A stretch of 64,000 bases of DNA from NCBI GenBank assembly GCA_014218235.1, contig CM024755.1:34988713-35052712 (forward strand). The letters are read 5' to 3'. The translations under genes and the position numbers were made by a program. A model generated the notes under the pieces. The model did no database searches and had not been told where the DNA came from. It saw nothing but the letters and a program-made list of their open reading frames with translations. Shown piece after piece: positions 1-12,664 of this stretch. How positions within the stretch are numbered: the first letter of the stretch is position 1; each line of letters begins with the position of its first letter. This DNA is from Colocasia esculenta (lineage: Eukaryota > Streptophyta > Magnoliopsida > Alismatales > Araceae).

Positions 1-1433
1 GGACGCAGCACCGTCGGGACTCACGCTGGCAACCAAGCACCTCACCGATCCCACTCGGAGTGGGGAACTTCATCTTCTGGTGGAGGGACGAAGGTACTGC
101 CTTGATTCGCCCGATCAGACCTCTGCCAAGAATGGCATTGTAACCTGGCATGTTTCTGATGACCAAAAAATCCACCACCTTGGTCACGTTTCTCGGGGCC
201 GTCCCAAGTGTTATTGGGAGGCAAGCTCTTCCCATGGGCTGAACCGAAACCCTCGAGAAGCCGAACAAAGGAGACTCTACTGGGGTAAGCTGGTCGGTCT
301 TAAGGCCCATAAGGAGATAACAATCATAAGCCAACACGTCGGGGGCACTTACATTATCTACCAGAATCCGACGCACATTACAATGATTGATGGTGGTCGA
401 AACAACCAACGCATCCATGTGTGGAGTCGTAACTCCTTGATCTTCGTCCAAGAAGGTTATGGCCTCCTCGGGCTGTGCGCGTGCGGGATTGGCGGGATAA
501 GGGGCTGGCCGGGGCATCGGAGGCCTATCCACGACTTGCACACGCCTAACATAGTCGCGTCGGCTCTGTGTGCTCTCTCCGCCTGCGCCGAATCCTCCCG
601 CGATCACGTTGATTTCTTGCCCGTTGGGCTCATTGTTGATGGGCTGTTCGGGAGTCCATCTCGGCGCCTCTGGCGGTCTTCGTTACGGTGCATGAACCGT
701 CCAAGGTAGCCACGCTTGATGAGGGACTCAATTTCATCCTTGAGTTGGCGGCATTCGGAGGTGTCGTGGCCGTGGTCACGGTGGAAATGACAGTACTTCT
801 CTTGGTTGCGCCTTCTGGGGTCAGAGCGCATCCTGGGTGGCCACCGAACATATGGCTCGTCCCGAATTTCTGCCAGGATCTGTTCGGGTGCCACCATGAG
901 CGGGGTGTAATCGGTGAAGGGGCGTGGTCGGCGCGGTGAATCCCCATTGCGTCATCCCTTCTTCCGATCACGGTCAGAACCATTGTCGGAAGGCCTCTTT
1001 TTGTCCGACGATTCTCCCTGCTCTACTCGGCCAGCAGCCAGGCTCTCCTCGCACGCTGCATGGCGCTGTGCAGTAGAGAGCAGCTCGGTAAGGGTGGATG
1101 GTTGTTGTACTCCTAACGTCCTCTGCAGGAAGCCGTCGCGAGTGCCCTGGATGAGGGCACTGGTGGCTAACGGGACTTTGAGGCGCGAGATGCGGAGTGC
1201 CTCGGTCTGGAACCTCCTGACATACTCCCAGAGTGTTTCTCCCTTCTTCTGCTGACTAGCAAGAAGGGAGGCCGCGGTGCGCGGCTGCGACCTTCCACCC
1301 AGGAAGTTGTCCCGAAAAGACTTCTTCAGCTGGTGGAAGGAAGAGATGGAACTTGCAGGGAGGGCTTCGAACCAAGCCCGAGCAGTTTCCTTCAAGGTGG
1401 CCGGGAAGGCCCGACATTTGGCCGCATCAAGAG
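1..1433 (-). pseudogene. gag: E0 gag-protease fragment
   Basis: Translating the minus strand gives a Tat-lineage capsid segment (motifs ARAWFEALP and SFHQLKKSF), then a Cys-His zinc knuckle (CxxH...C, 751-792) and the beginning of an aspartic protease. The frame is broken by a TGA at 952-954, where CGA is expected by comparison with E1, and by a small indel near 660. In the protease, D-N-G of the active site has become D-N-V (Asp codon 356-358, Val 350-352), so it should be inactive even if translated. Reverse transcriptase and integrase would lie left of the window. Confidence 0.88.
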
Positions 1434-2340
1434 TGTGGAGGTGATTCCCTATTTAGGCCCAAACCAAACGGGCCTACACTTGGATGGAGAGGGAGGACAG
1501 ACGCCAGTAGCGGACGGATGCCTGCAGTCACCAGAACGAGATCAGGGAGGCCCGATTTTAGAATCAGGGAGAACCCTCTGATGCCTAAGTCAGTAAGAAT
1601 CCTGAATAGGTAAGAAGGGACGGGGGTTCTCGTGTGTGGCTCGCACAAGAGCGATGCGAGTGTTTGAGATTGCGTACCTTTGCATGGAGGCCTACCTGGG
1701 CCTTTTATTGGCGGAGACGGTGAGGGAGAGGGACGGAACTTCCCTTGACCACGCCTGAAAGGGCGCGCCGATTGGCGCATGTGGCAGGAAGTTACACGCT
1801 GAGGCGCCCGTTGGGGTGCTTGGTAGTTAATGCACCTCTTGATCGTGGGGCGTGTAGTTTGCAGCTGTTATAACCATCATGAGGACGTGAGGAGGCTGCT
1901 CGGATATAGTTAATGCTCTTGACAGAGGCTTCCAAACAGGCAGTCTGCTTGGGAGGCTGGACCCACTGCTCTGTAGTCATGCCTGTTGTTCGGTGCGCGT
2001 TGCTCAGGCGATAGTAGTGCCAGTGGGACTGTGGCGCGCTTTGAGCAGGATATGCTCGGTAGGCCGGAGCCTGGTCCGAATAGGCTATGGGGTGCCAGGA
2101 GGTGACCCCTATCCGGTTGGCGATGCGAGACCCGAGCAGGATAACCAAACATGATGAGGGACGTCCGAAGATGCACTCTTGAGAGCTCGGTGATGCTCGG
2201 GTGTTGCGATCGCATCCTAGGGCTCTTTGATGATCCTTGGAGACATGTGGCGCTCTGCGGAAGGGCTACGTTCATCCGAATAATCTTGATGGGCCATGAT
2301 GGATCATGATGGGCCTGGGTGGCTAGAAGTGGCCACCACA
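1434..2340 (-). repeat. E0 5' LTR
   Basis: A 907-bp LTR from TGTGGAGG to CCACCACA, matching the ends and internal order of the E1 LTRs. The TATA position has decayed: the minus strand reads AATAAAAG near 1697 where E1 has TATAAAAG. The base after 2340 should begin a target duplication, but the partner is outside the window. Confidence 0.85.
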
Positions 2341-3090
2341 CTCCCGTTGGGTTGATAGTAGGGGGCCTCATAGGTTTGACAAATTAAACTCTGGTAGGGT
2401 AGACATATGTCCTTCCTTCTTCATGGGGCTACTGCAAGGTAGTGGGGTGCTAGTGGCTATAGTTCCCACTCTCCCATCCTAGTGGGCCTAATGGATGAGC
2501 TCCGTTAGGCCAAGTTGCTTTTACCCTGCCACAATTATCTATTATATTCTCTGAGCAAAAATAGATAGTCGTATATACCTCAAACACATATAGTACCTAT
2601 AGTATGCCAAAGAGAGGTTTAGTGGTTAGCCTTCCATATACTTCAAGATATGAGATTATATGTTCAAATATCAAGAGGAGCATATTGTGAAGGAATTTCT
2701 AAAGACATTGTACGAGGCTAATTTTTAAAAGAGAAAAAAGGTACAATACCTGTAATTTCTCACATTATTACCGCATGTAAAAGCTTAAGTAAAATAGCCC
2801 ATCTCGATTTTGTTTATCAGAATCCTTTTAGCTAACTAGTTTCTGAAATCTTTTAGGATAAAAATAAAAATATAGCAGTGTCGATCTGGGGAGTAGACCT
2901 TTCATCCCTACTCAAATCACTATGTATAGACGCTGAAGGCACAAAGCACAGGCTCACAGAGTTTTGGGCAGCTTTCTTTACTTGCACATAACGCAATGGC
3001 TCACTATGATTGCTACTGATACCTAATGGCTAGTGACTTCTGTAATTGTGTTCAAACTCAAATATCATAAAGTCATAGAAGACCAAGTAC

Positions 3091-3207
3091 CTGTTTCTGA
3101 GATGTCGACAACTGCCTCTTTCTGCTGACCCTGATTGGACTGTAACTAGTGGCGACGAGATGGCCGTAGGGAGATGTTGGTTTGTGCAATTGACACCGCG
3201 AGGTCAT
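3091..3207 (-). CDS. Possible first exon (transit-peptide-like), very uncertain
   Basis: On the minus strand an ATG (3205-3207) just after a CT/GA-rich leader opens 39 codons rich in Ser, Thr, Arg, Lys and Gln with few acidic residues. It ends at CAG followed by GTACTT (3085-3090), a plausible splice donor. Composition and context resemble the first exon of a plastid- or mitochondrion-targeted protein. No downstream exon was recognised before E0 begins at 2340, so this could be chance. Confidence 0.15.
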
Positions 3208-3213
3208 GCACAG

Positions 3214-3234
3214 CTCTCTCTCTCTCTCTCTCTC
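3214..3234. repeat. (CT)n microsatellite
   Basis: About ten CT dinucleotides. Such tracts are common in plant 5' untranslated regions, which is the only reason the neighbouring short ORF is mentioned. Confidence 0.9.
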
Positions 3235-4872
3235 GTTTACGTACGTGGGGGTGTCTTGGTCTCGGTTCTCTTGTTGGTCGGCCCCTATCTTATAAGCTCG
3301 GGTGCGGGAATTTGACGACTTGGCATCAGAACACTGCGCTGGCATTTAACTCTGTACGTGAATTATAGTATTATATTTTGAGCAATTAATGTTGAAGGCG
3401 AGGTAGCTTGATTACACTGTCGTCTTGTTCATTCGATTGTAATTACAATCGGCGATGAATCAGATGACCGAAGATGTAGTATTTTGGTGGTATTTGATAA
3501 TACTTAATATTTAAATTTTATTTATTTTTATTTTTTAAATCTGAAATAAAAAATTAATATATATTAGACATAATTTAAGAAGTGTTTGATAACTAATTTA
3601 AAGAACATCTGAATTGTATCATATTTGATTAAAATGCTAGACTTCTAATTGATAGGTCTTAGATTCAAAATTTAGAATCTCAAAAAAAAAATTGAAATTG
3701 AGTAATCGGAATCTGGCCGCCGACTATCACTGGATTCCGGCATCGACCATTTGAGGTCACCGGAATTTGGCGTCGGCCGCCGCTGATTTGACGTCGATGA
3801 CGGTCTAAAAAAAGTGATTATTCTTGACTTAAAAATTAAATATATTTTCAAATTTAAGTGATTAATTTAAATATTTTATTAAATAATTTGAAATCTAAAA
3901 AATAAGTATTTTACACTTTAGATGTTGATTAAGTGTTATCAAATGAGGCTTTAGAACACAAAGGATGGTTTCTTTGCAAGTTTTGAAGTTCAAAAGCATT
4001 AAAGCTTTATCTCTTTAATTTATTGTCTAATTTGAAAATTAAATGTTAAAAAAAATAGCATCATTCATCTTATTTTTTTCCTTATTATTTGATCTGAAAA
4101 CCAAAGGATGAGAAGATCAGCACTTGGGTTCGATGCTCGTCATAGACTTCACCTCTGTACCAACTAATATTAAGATCAGATGGATCAAAATTAGAGCGAC
4201 GAATAAAATGGCAAAAAATTAACAGACACCTTCCTATGCATTCTTCTTTTAGACAGCTCATGAGACACGCCTCCCTTTCCATTTGCCTCTCTTCTCACAT
4301 CAAGATAAAAGTATCTCTTCTAGAGTACTGTAAATTTCCTGTCCAACACCGGAGTTGTACTAGATTCTTGATGAATTTAAAGATGACGAAGCTCGCATAT
4401 ATATTAGTTGGAGCGGGGGGTAGAACATTAAGGGAGACCTGTGGGCAACTCCTCATACTGTTCTCTCCCAGCATCGATTAATTGGAGGTCAGTTTGTTTC
4501 CACAATTATGTTAGTTTTCTGATCAACGCGAACGTACGACTTCTACTAGGCCAGCCACACGAGGACCTCTGAAGAGGGAGGCCTAGCGAGGGATATGAAT
4601 TCCCCACTCCCACCGCTTTTGTGATTGGGAGGAATATTTATTTCGCATGTACATGGTCACCTAGCTAGCTACTCGTTGTATATATTCTGCAAGGTCCAAG
4701 GAGTTGTCTCCTCGGTGGGTTCCTAAGGTTTGGAATAATCACATGCATTATGGTGTCTTTACATGAAAAAGATAACTTACTAGCGAGGACAAAATCACTG
4801 ATGCATCCATAATCAAATTCTCTTCATTAAATATTTGACTACTATGTCACCTGGCCTTTGGCGATAGATGTC

Positions 4873-5650
4873 TGTGGTAGTGTTTTCCTGTTTAGACTGG
4901 AGTCAAACGGGCCTTCACTAAGAGATGAAGACAGACGGTTGCCGGTGCGGACGGTAGCCTGCAAGACCAGAACAGGATCAGGGGGGCCCGTTGAAGAACC
5001 GAGGGGAACCCTCTGATGCCTAAGTCAGATGACTGTAGAAAGACTTGAAGAAGAAGAGTTCACTGGTGTGTGCCTCGCGTGGAGGTGAGTGTCTAGCTAG
5101 GGTTGCGTTACCTTTGCATGGGGTATACCTGTGCCTTTTATAGGTGAAGGTTCCGAAACGGTTGGGTGTGCTTTCCGTTTGATGATGCCTGAAAGGGCGC
5201 GCTGGTTAGCGTCCTTAGCGGGGAGGTTACACGTTGAGGTGCCCGTTAGAGACCCTTGCGGTTAATGCTCCCTTGAATGTGGGGCGTGCGCAACACTGCA
5301 GCAATAACCACCATTCGGAGGCAAGGAGGTTCCCTACTCTCCCTGGTCAGGAGGTGCCGAACAGGGGGCCTGTTCGGCAACCCAGAGGCACAGCTTGTGC
5401 TGAGGGAGCTACAGTGTGCTTCGCGTAGGACCTGTTCGGTAGGCCAAGCATGGACCGAAAAGGCTGAGGGGTGCCCGGAGACCACCCTTGGAGGACCCTG
5501 GGACGCCTTAGGTTGCCATAATTGTGTTCGGAAGCTGTCCGAAGACACGTGGCTTAAGGGTTAGAGCCCTGGCATCTGAATGGGTCAAAATTGGGCCGTA
5601 CAGGGCCTTGGTGGGCCCGTGAGCTCAGGAGGCTAGAAATAGCCTCCACA
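4873..5650 (-). repeat. E1 3' LTR
   Basis: 778 bp, TGTGGTAG...GCCTCCACA. It matches 28362-29160 along its length with substitutions and small indels. A TATA motif (TATAAAAG on the minus strand) is at 5135-5142. Confidence 0.95.
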
Positions 5651-5664
5651 CTTGCCCCCCACGC
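5651..5664 (-). promoter_or_regulatory. E1 polypurine tract
   Basis: On the minus strand GCGTGGGGGGCAAG lies directly against the 3' LTR. This is the expected position and composition for the plus-strand DNA primer, and it confirms the element's direction. Confidence 0.85.
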
Positions 5665-5923
5665 TCTCATGCTGGCGCGAGGATCGCGGCACTTGAGAGT
5701 GGAGGTTTGCTCGGATGTCACTCGCATTGAATGCAATATTGACTGTGGCGGTGCGAACGGCACCAAGAGGATGTCGTTTGACATTTCTCCTCGGGGACGA
5801 CAATCCTCATGATGGCAGAGATGACGTGTTGAGCGGCGAAGCTTGCACCGTGCATTCGAACGAGCCGTCGGAAGCAGGGGGAAGGCAGCTTCTAATTTTT
5901 CAAATTCCGCACCTCTTCTTCCT

Positions 5924-5930
5924 TATAAGG
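5924..5930 (+). promoter_or_regulatory. Candidate TATA box for the E1 antisense ORF
   Basis: TATAAGG on the plus strand, about 120 bp before the ATG at 6046, inside a partly palindromic stretch (CTCTTCTTCC...GGAAGAG). Position and orientation suit a separate promoter for the antisense ORF. This is inference from motif and spacing only. Confidence 0.3.
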
Positions 5931-6045
5931 AAGAGGTGGGATGAAGGCGGGACCCGCGCCTTCGAAAAATTCTTCTTCGTCTTCTGTTCTTCCCGCTAGC
6001 TCTTTTCTTTTCTTCCTTCGCCTTCTTCTTCTTCTTTCGCCAGCC

Positions 6046-8295
6046 ATGTCGCAGAAGGGGAAGAGCATCGCAGTCGCCAGAGCGAGTGGGACCGCGCTGA
6101 CGGCGGCCCGGGGGCCGAAGTACCGCTCGTACGAGGGCCTCCGCGAGCGGTTCTGGATCGGCGATGAATACGACATCGTCTTGGCCAAGGAGGAGGAGTC
6201 CTACCATGTGAACAAACCAGGGTGTCTCTTCCTCTCCCTGGACCTGCTAGAAGTAGAGTTCCAGCTGTCGTTGCCGGAGGTGGCGAGGGCGCTATTGAAC
6301 ACATGGGGGGTTGCGCCCATCCAGTTGACCCCAAACTCCTAGCAGATGATTTGTGTGTTCTGCATCGTCTGCAAGCTCAGAGGAGTGCAGGGCTTAGTGG
6401 AGGTCTTCCGGGCGCAGTTCAGCCTCGCATCTTCGCCGCTCTCCGGAGAAAGCATCTACTACACAAAGCACTGCCCGAATAGGATGCAGATCCACTTCGG
6501 GAAGAAACATTCCAACAACAAAGGTTGGATGCACCGCATCTTCTTCGTTGGCCGCCGAGAAGATGCACCGGAGTGGGGGTTTCCCACTCGAGTTTGGACG
6601 CCTCGGAAGGATTCCTACCCCTTCCTGATCCAGGATGAGGCTAGGGCCTTGGACAGCCTGAACCTGGCGTCCGTTCGGAACACCGAAGATTACTTGATGG
6701 AGTTCCAACTTGTCCAACATGGTCTGAGCCGACCATGGGGTAAGTAACCAAACTCACTTCGTCCTTGGGCTTATCAAGTGGCTGCCTTTTGACTGTCTTT
6801 TCCTTGTGTAGATGCTGAAGAGTTGGTCGCTGGTCGGGACCAGGAGGCCATGGAAAATTATGCCGAGCAAATCACTGTGATCCCCTGCCTGGTCTATGTG
6901 AACGAGGGTGTTCGCACCCCGATAGCCGAGGAGCGGCACCCGACCAGTCCCCAGGCCTCTGAAAAGAGGCCTCCGTTGATACGTCTCAAGAGGAAGTCCG
7001 GAGCGAAGGTGGTGTCGAAGAAGGCAGCACAGCCTGTGGCCAAAGAGGTAGAGGAGGAAGAGGAGGTTCCCCAGCTTCAGACGCGAAAAAAGCGGAAGTT
7101 GACGAAGGTGGTCGAACAGTCGAGGCCACAGGCTGTGATAGAGACGAGTCCCCTGTTGAAGGAAGGGGTTATCTCTGAGTTGGGGCTGGTCGTGGTCAGC
7201 GACCAGTCTGATGAAAGCTCCTCAAAGGAGTGAGTGGGGGTGTCCACGCCCCAAGGCCCCATTGCGGGCCGAACAGAAGCTGTGGCCGCGGCTGGAGCAT
7301 CTAACACTGTAGCCGCAGAGTAGACTGAGGCGGCAGGCGAAGCCTTCGCCACCCAAGGGTCAACCTCTGGTGGGGCCAACGAGGCGGTGCGCGTGGTGGA
7401 AATGCCAAAGGGGGCAACGGTCCCCATTCCCCCCGTCGAAGCAGCTGTGGAGGTCCCAACGCAGACAGTTGCTGCGGGATCTCACGAGGCCGAGCATACA
7501 GTCGAAACTGAGGAGGGAGGATCTCGGGGGTCTCCTGCTACTGCGAGAGATCAAGAGTCGACACCCGCCGCGGGGGCCACCGACGCGGTTTGAGAGGAGG
7601 TTCCTTCTGTAGGGCAGACCAACGCTGCCGACGAGGGCCAAGCTGGCTCCGAGGAGGATCACCTCCCCCTGACGCAATCACTGAAGGCGAAGGCTCCACT
7701 GCAACCTTCAGCATCATTTTTGGAGGCGGCCCTGGAGCGACTTCAAGAGGGCCCGTCAATGGATCTGCCACCCTACTCCAACACTTCTCACCTTGAGGTG
7801 TTGGCGCGGTGCCAGGGTCAGGGCCCCGGGGATGCCCCCGAGTGCTCAGAGGAGGTCTACCAGGAGCAGTGCGTTGACGAGGATGAGTCAGTCGACGTAG
7901 GGGCTCTGGTAGACGGTGTCGTGCACTTGTTAGGAGTGCTCAAGAGGCTGGCTTTACAGGCTCAGAACCATCAACAAATGTGGGATGTTGAGTTCGCCTT
8001 TTGCAAGGAGCTCTAGGCAGAGCATCAAAGTAGGGAGGCCGAGCTGAAGGAGGAGGTGAAGAACCTCCAAGATACACTATGCACCTCCGAGCTCAATCTC
8101 GCCATTGCTCGGGCGGAGAAGGAGGCGCCTACCAACGTCCTATCCGAGGCCAAGGTTTGTGGTGTGACTGAATACAAGGCAGGGCCGATCTTCAAGGAAG
8201 ACTTGGAGCAATACGGCGCCCTTTTCTATAAGGTGGGTCTTGGCGCCGGGGAGGACCGAGGACGAAGGCTTGGCTTCGATCGAGTACGCTCGTGA
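6046..8295 (+). pseudogene. E1 antisense ORF: putative gypsy-type transposon (Transposase_28-like) protein
   Basis: Read on the plus strand, opposite to gag-pol. Exon 1 (6046-6739) encodes a domain resembling Pfam 'Putative gypsy type transposon' (PF04195): the stretch around VARALLNTWGVAPIQLTPNS, then a region ending in GWMHRIFFVG. A TAG at 6340-6342 follows TPNS, where the family has Trp. Exon 1 ends at GGG|GTAAGT. A 72-nt intron (6740-6811) ends TGTGTAG, and exon 2 continues in phase (split codon G|AT). Exon 2 encodes a basic then acidic low-complexity region (RKKRK near 7090) and an alpha-helical, probably coiled-coil tail. The exon-2 frame runs to about 8295 with stops at 7231, 7321, 7591 and 8014. 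Such antisense ORFs between integrase and the 3' LTR are known in Tat elements; their function is unknown. Confidence 0.75.
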
Positions 8296-8609
8296 GGCCT
8301 TCGAAGCTGCCCTTCGTGAGTTTCGACGATGAACCCAGGATCCACGCCTGGATGGAGTGCATTTCTCGCACTTCCAGGCAGGGCAGATGACCCCTAGGAA
8401 CGATGGCACCGGCCCCTCCGAGCAGGCCCCTTGAATATATCTTCTTCCTCTTTTTGGTAGCTCGTTGCGAACAAGCGCTTTTGCAAGAAGAACCCAAATA
8501 TATTCCTCTTTTTAAGCACTCAAACGGATTTCTTTTTATATATTCTTTCCTTTGTGTTTGTTCTATTCGAATCGGAATTCGTCAGTCTTTTTAAAGGGTT
8601 CTTGGTTAC
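8296..8609. other. E1 3' spacer, left of E2
   Basis: Non-coding remainder of E1 between the antisense ORF and the E2 insertion point. Its last five bases (8605-8609, GTTAC) are the left target duplication of E2. It continues at 22643-22829, where E1 resumes up to the integrase stop. Confidence 0.7.
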
Positions 8610-10296
8610 TGTAGATACTGCTTCGAGTTCGTCGGGAACTTCGAGCGTCCACAAAGGGGAATATGATCGGGGTGGGGTGTGATCGTGATCGCCAGGCACG
8701 CGAGGACGCCGAATGGAGAGATGCACGACGAGGGTGCGGGTGGAATGGGTGATCGCGGAGAATACCTGTTGGAGCGTGGGAGGTTGCGCGGGGGATGTGG
8801 GTCCTTTCTTCCTCTACGAGCACGGCTGACCGTGGTAGAGGGCGTTTTCCGTGTTGATTACCCTGACAAGAAAGATAAAGAGAAAAGAAGGGGATTAGCC
8901 ACGTGTGTAGTATACAATCCTAAAAATAAAGAATAAATGAAATGAAGGATATGAGGAACGACTTACCGTGTGGTGGCTTTTAAACCCTTAAAAATGTAGG
9001 TGTGTGTGAGTATGTATGCATGTGTGTGTGTATAAAAAAAGAGGAGTATAGGGGCCACATGGGGCCCAGAGGAGGTAAATGAAAAGAGCCACGTGGGGCC
9101 CGGGGGAGATGAAATGTAAACTTAAAAGGGAGAAAGGGGAGGGGGTGCTTCCCCAAATGGTAGATGGCGCAGTGGCACTGCCGGTTGGACGGAGGAAGAA
9201 GGGGAAGACGCTTCCGCCTTGCTCCGCTCCAGTGCACGTGGAGGAAGACGACGGGGATGCCGGCTCCAAACTCTGAGGAACGGGGACGTAGCTTGGCGTA
9301 GAAGGTCCCCCTAGACCGGGGTCGAGACGGGAATCCGGCAGGGCTTCGCTGCTTTCTTGGACCCCCCCCCCCTTAAAAATGACCCTCGGGGGTCTATTTA
9401 TAGAGGCAAAGTTCTTGAATCGCGTCGGCCACAACGGACGTGACAATGAGGTTGAATCGCGTCCGATCTGGATGCCGCGATTAAGAAGCCCTTGATTTGA
9501 CAAGGGGCGCGGTGATTGCGGTATGGCAGCCACGTTCAGAATCGCGTCGGGGACGACCGCCGCATTATTGAAACGCGTCGACCAACCCCGCCGCAACTTC
9601 GTTTTCGGCACGTGGGCCATAAATGCGACGACTTCTGGGGGATCTAGGGGTACGGTGCAGGACCTAATCGTGTCGGCCTGCTCGGACGTGATTTAGAGAT
9701 TTCGCGTGATTCTAAGGTACGGGCACTCGAGTGCGATGACTTTTGGGGCCTAGGGCCTAATTACATCGGTACAGTCCAACGTGTCTCTGATTTGAAACGT
9801 GTCGGCACGGCATGACGCAATAAAGCATTTATGAATTTTATTTATGAAAAATCCTGCCAAAACCGACATTAGAATCGCGGCGCTCACAGCGGACGCATTA
9901 ATGGCATTGGGCATTTTTCATAAATAAAATAGGTAAATTCCTTGTCGCGTCGCAGAAGGCCGCCACGTTAAGGACCCTTGGCCTTGTTGCGTCCAAGATG
10001 CCCGGCGTGATAATGGAATCGCGTCCGCCTTGCCGGACGCGTTTCAGCTACCTTCATAAACGCGTCCTGCAGGCCCGTCGCGACTTGGTGAACTTGCCCC
10101 GAAGACCCGTCGTGACTTGAAACGAATGCCCATGACCTCTGGCCAGCCTTGGAAATGAAGGGGAAGTACCGTGGAAGAATAGGTGAGATCCAGAAATGTT
10201 GGGAAAACACTCTTGCAAGGTAATATGAGTGCCATTTGTGGCGTTATGGCGCAACATAAAATTTGCCCGCGGTGGAGTCGAATTCGCGTGTCTACA
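8610..10296 (-). repeat. E2 3' LTR
   Basis: 1687 bp. It includes a TG-rich microsatellite (about 8996-9038), a TATA motif at 9395-9402, a poly-C run near 9361 and many copies of the short motif AATCGCGTC or its relatives between 9410 and 10110. It is collinear with 20875-22637. Confidence 0.93.
9395..9402 (-). promoter_or_regulatory. TATA box in E2 3' LTR
   Basis: TATAAATA on the minus strand, identical to the box in the other LTR at 21661-21668. About 0.9 kb of U3 lies upstream of it. Confidence 0.6.
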
Positions 10297-12660
10297 GCTG
10301 CCACGCCTTGACGTCTGCTTTGTAGGGAAGCGAAGCGAGGGGACACGAAGCGGAGTGAAATGGAGTGAAAATGGAGTGTAATGAAATGGAAAGAAATGAA
10401 GTGTAGTGAAGTGGAGTGCAGTGGAGCAGACTGAAAAGTAGACGCCAAGGTGAAAAATAGACAAGCATGATCGATTGGGTGACTACCACCTGATAAGAGT
10501 CTTTCACCAACACCCAAGGAAGTCACTACCAGGAAGAAGACCTAAAGAAACAAATGCTTGGATTGGAAGAAAGTAAAGTGTGCACACGAGGGGCACGACT
10601 GGAGATGTGTACGTGGTACACGAAGGAAAGGTGCCACGTGGGGCACGAAGGAGAGATCAACTTCCAGTGAAGGGGAAGTACCTAAGGACACGATCTGTTA
10701 GGTTGCACCATTGGGGGCATCTGCTACGGCCACAGGTGGATCTACGGGAGAGATCAACTTCCAGCGAAGGGGAAGTACCTAAGGACACGATCCGTTATGT
10801 TGCACCATTGGGGGCGTCTCCCACGGCCGCAAGTGGATCTATGGGAGTAAAGACGAAATAGGGGGATAAATCCAAACAGAAGGTTCTTAAGGAAATCAGC
10901 CCGGAGGCGACAACAAAGGGAGTTGGGTACTTGACCCGGAATGGAATATTTCAAATTGCTTGCCTTTGGAGCGAGAATGGCTCTCAAGTTGTATTGAAAG
11001 AGTTGTTTTCCACTGTGATTTCAACATGCATGTATGCTGGGCTAAAAGGAAAAACTGGTTAATAGGAGTAGACAATAACCAAGGATAATATTCTTACGAT
11101 GGTGTTGAGTCAGGACCGGGGGGTATGCATGGGTCCGTCGTCCTCAGGTGCCAAGCGTAACGGCCTATCCGTGCGGCTAAGGATCCTCTGGGATAATCAC
11201 TGTTTTTGTTAAAGGGGAACTCAAATCCCAGATTCCTCAGAGCCACAAGGTCCTTGGTATGCTCTAAAGGTATAACATATAAATAACTTGATGGTGGGGG
11301 CAGCAGTTGCAGCCTGATGTAGCGCCAGATGAGGTAGCTCGAATCCTGCGCTCAAAACTCATTAGCCAAGAGATAACAAACATCATGTAAAAAACATCAT
11401 CTATAGCATGGAGCATGTATAAAGTAGTCAACAAAAGATGTAGCTCACTCAGTTTGTTTGTTAAACCATGAGGATAAGTGTCCTTTTGGCCAAGGAGTTG
11501 GGAGTTCAAGATGGGAGGAACCCATGAAGGGGAAGAATTGCATCGATCTGACGCAGACAGGATGCAATGCCCTTGCCACGTGCAATACCATCATGAGTTT
11601 TTTTTTTTGGAATTTTTTTGAAAGTATTTGAATTTTTGTGGATTTTTGGAGATATTTGAATTTTTGTGGTTTGGAAAGTATTTGGATTTTTGTTGATTTT
11701 GAAAATATTTAGATTTTTTGTGGGTTTTGAAAGTATTTAGATTTTTTAGATTTTTTTGGGAAATATTTGATTTTTTTGTTTTTTTTTTTTGGAACATTGC
11801 CATACCATGGCGGCATTAGAGTTATGAGAAACTGACTGGCGAGGGGTCCTCGTTATCTCCCATTTCATTAAGGAATGCCCAGAGTAGGGCGTGCGTTTTA
11901 ACATGGCGCCCACGGGCTAATTGCACTTGGTTGACGGTACTATTACCAAAGCCGTGCCTGAAAAGGCGACTAAGTCTAGCAGGGAGAAGGGAAGAAAACT
12001 TGGAGATAAGCTTTGTATGGATGTTTGAAGAGTTTGTGTTTGACTTCCTTCCTTGGCATAGCCGTCAGAAGATTCAGTCTCACTTGATTGGGGGCTTTTG
12101 GAATTAATTTATGACCATTTATTTGTAGGGACATACGTACGACCGGGTCCATTTGGATCTCCGTGGGGACTTTGCCACTCTTTGCCATGCCCTATTATGA
12201 TTGATTTGGTTTTTGATTTTTGATTTTGCATGCATACGACCATGTTCATTTGGATCTCTACGGGGACTTTGTCGCTCTTGACATGCATTTTGACTTTGAT
12301 TTTTATTGGTCATTTAATTTGCCCATTTTTGAGACATCCTCTTATGACAGAGTGCTTTGGGTGGGTTGTCTTGCCCAGACCACCTCTAATACCCATACTT
12401 CGGCCGAGTAAGAGGAGAAACAGACAATTGTGCCTTTCAGGTGTGGCTTTGACAGTGACGGTGTCTACCGGGAGCAATCGACTTAGGGTGCCGTGAAATG
12501 TGTGTGAAGTGCCCATGCTAAGGGCAAACCTTAATGACCCGAGAGGGAATTTTGGACTCCTGACGCGGAGTTATCATAATAGAAGTGTTGTGATAGCATG
12601 GCAATGTTGGATATTCATCTTTTTATGGATTTTTGTTTTGTTGACACTAATAATGAAGAA
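10297..12660. other. E2 3' untranslated region with simple repeats
   Basis: No convincing coding. It contains a purine-rich GGAGTGAAATG tract (10320-10440), a 98-bp tandem duplication (10651-about 10846) and a low-complexity T-rich block (11595-11800) built from variants of TTTGGATTTTTGTGG. The sequence next to the LTR (10297 onward) is a poor polypurine tract: the minus strand reads AAGGCGTGGCAGC. Confidence 0.7.
10651..10846. repeat. 98-bp tandem duplication in E2
   Basis: Two near-identical units, each beginning GAGAGATCAACTTCC and containing AAGGGGAAGTACC and a TTGCACCATTGGGGGC block. A short G-box palindrome (GTGCCACGTGGGGCAC) sits just before the first unit. Confidence 0.85.
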
Positions 12661-12664
12661 TTCG

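Larger units (their letters stand above)
1..2340 (-). mobile_element. E0: partial Tat-type Ty3/gypsy element (5' part)
   Basis: Minus-strand retrotransposon running off the left edge. From high to low coordinates it has one complete LTR (1434-2340), then gag and the start of protease. Gag and LTR are clearly homologous to E1 at 26200-29160 but well diverged, so this is a separate, older copy. The leader, primer-binding site and N-terminal gag found in E1 (about 0.7 kb) are absent: gag abuts the LTR directly. The second LTR and target duplication lie outside the window. Confidence 0.9.
2341..4872. other. Host DNA between E0 and E1
   Basis: AT-rich, mostly without coding signal and without recognisable TE ends. 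It contains a CT microsatellite and one possible small first exon, listed separately. The last five bases (4868-4872, ATGTC) are the left copy of the E1 target duplication, so before E1 inserted this DNA was continuous with 29166 onward. Confidence 0.6.
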
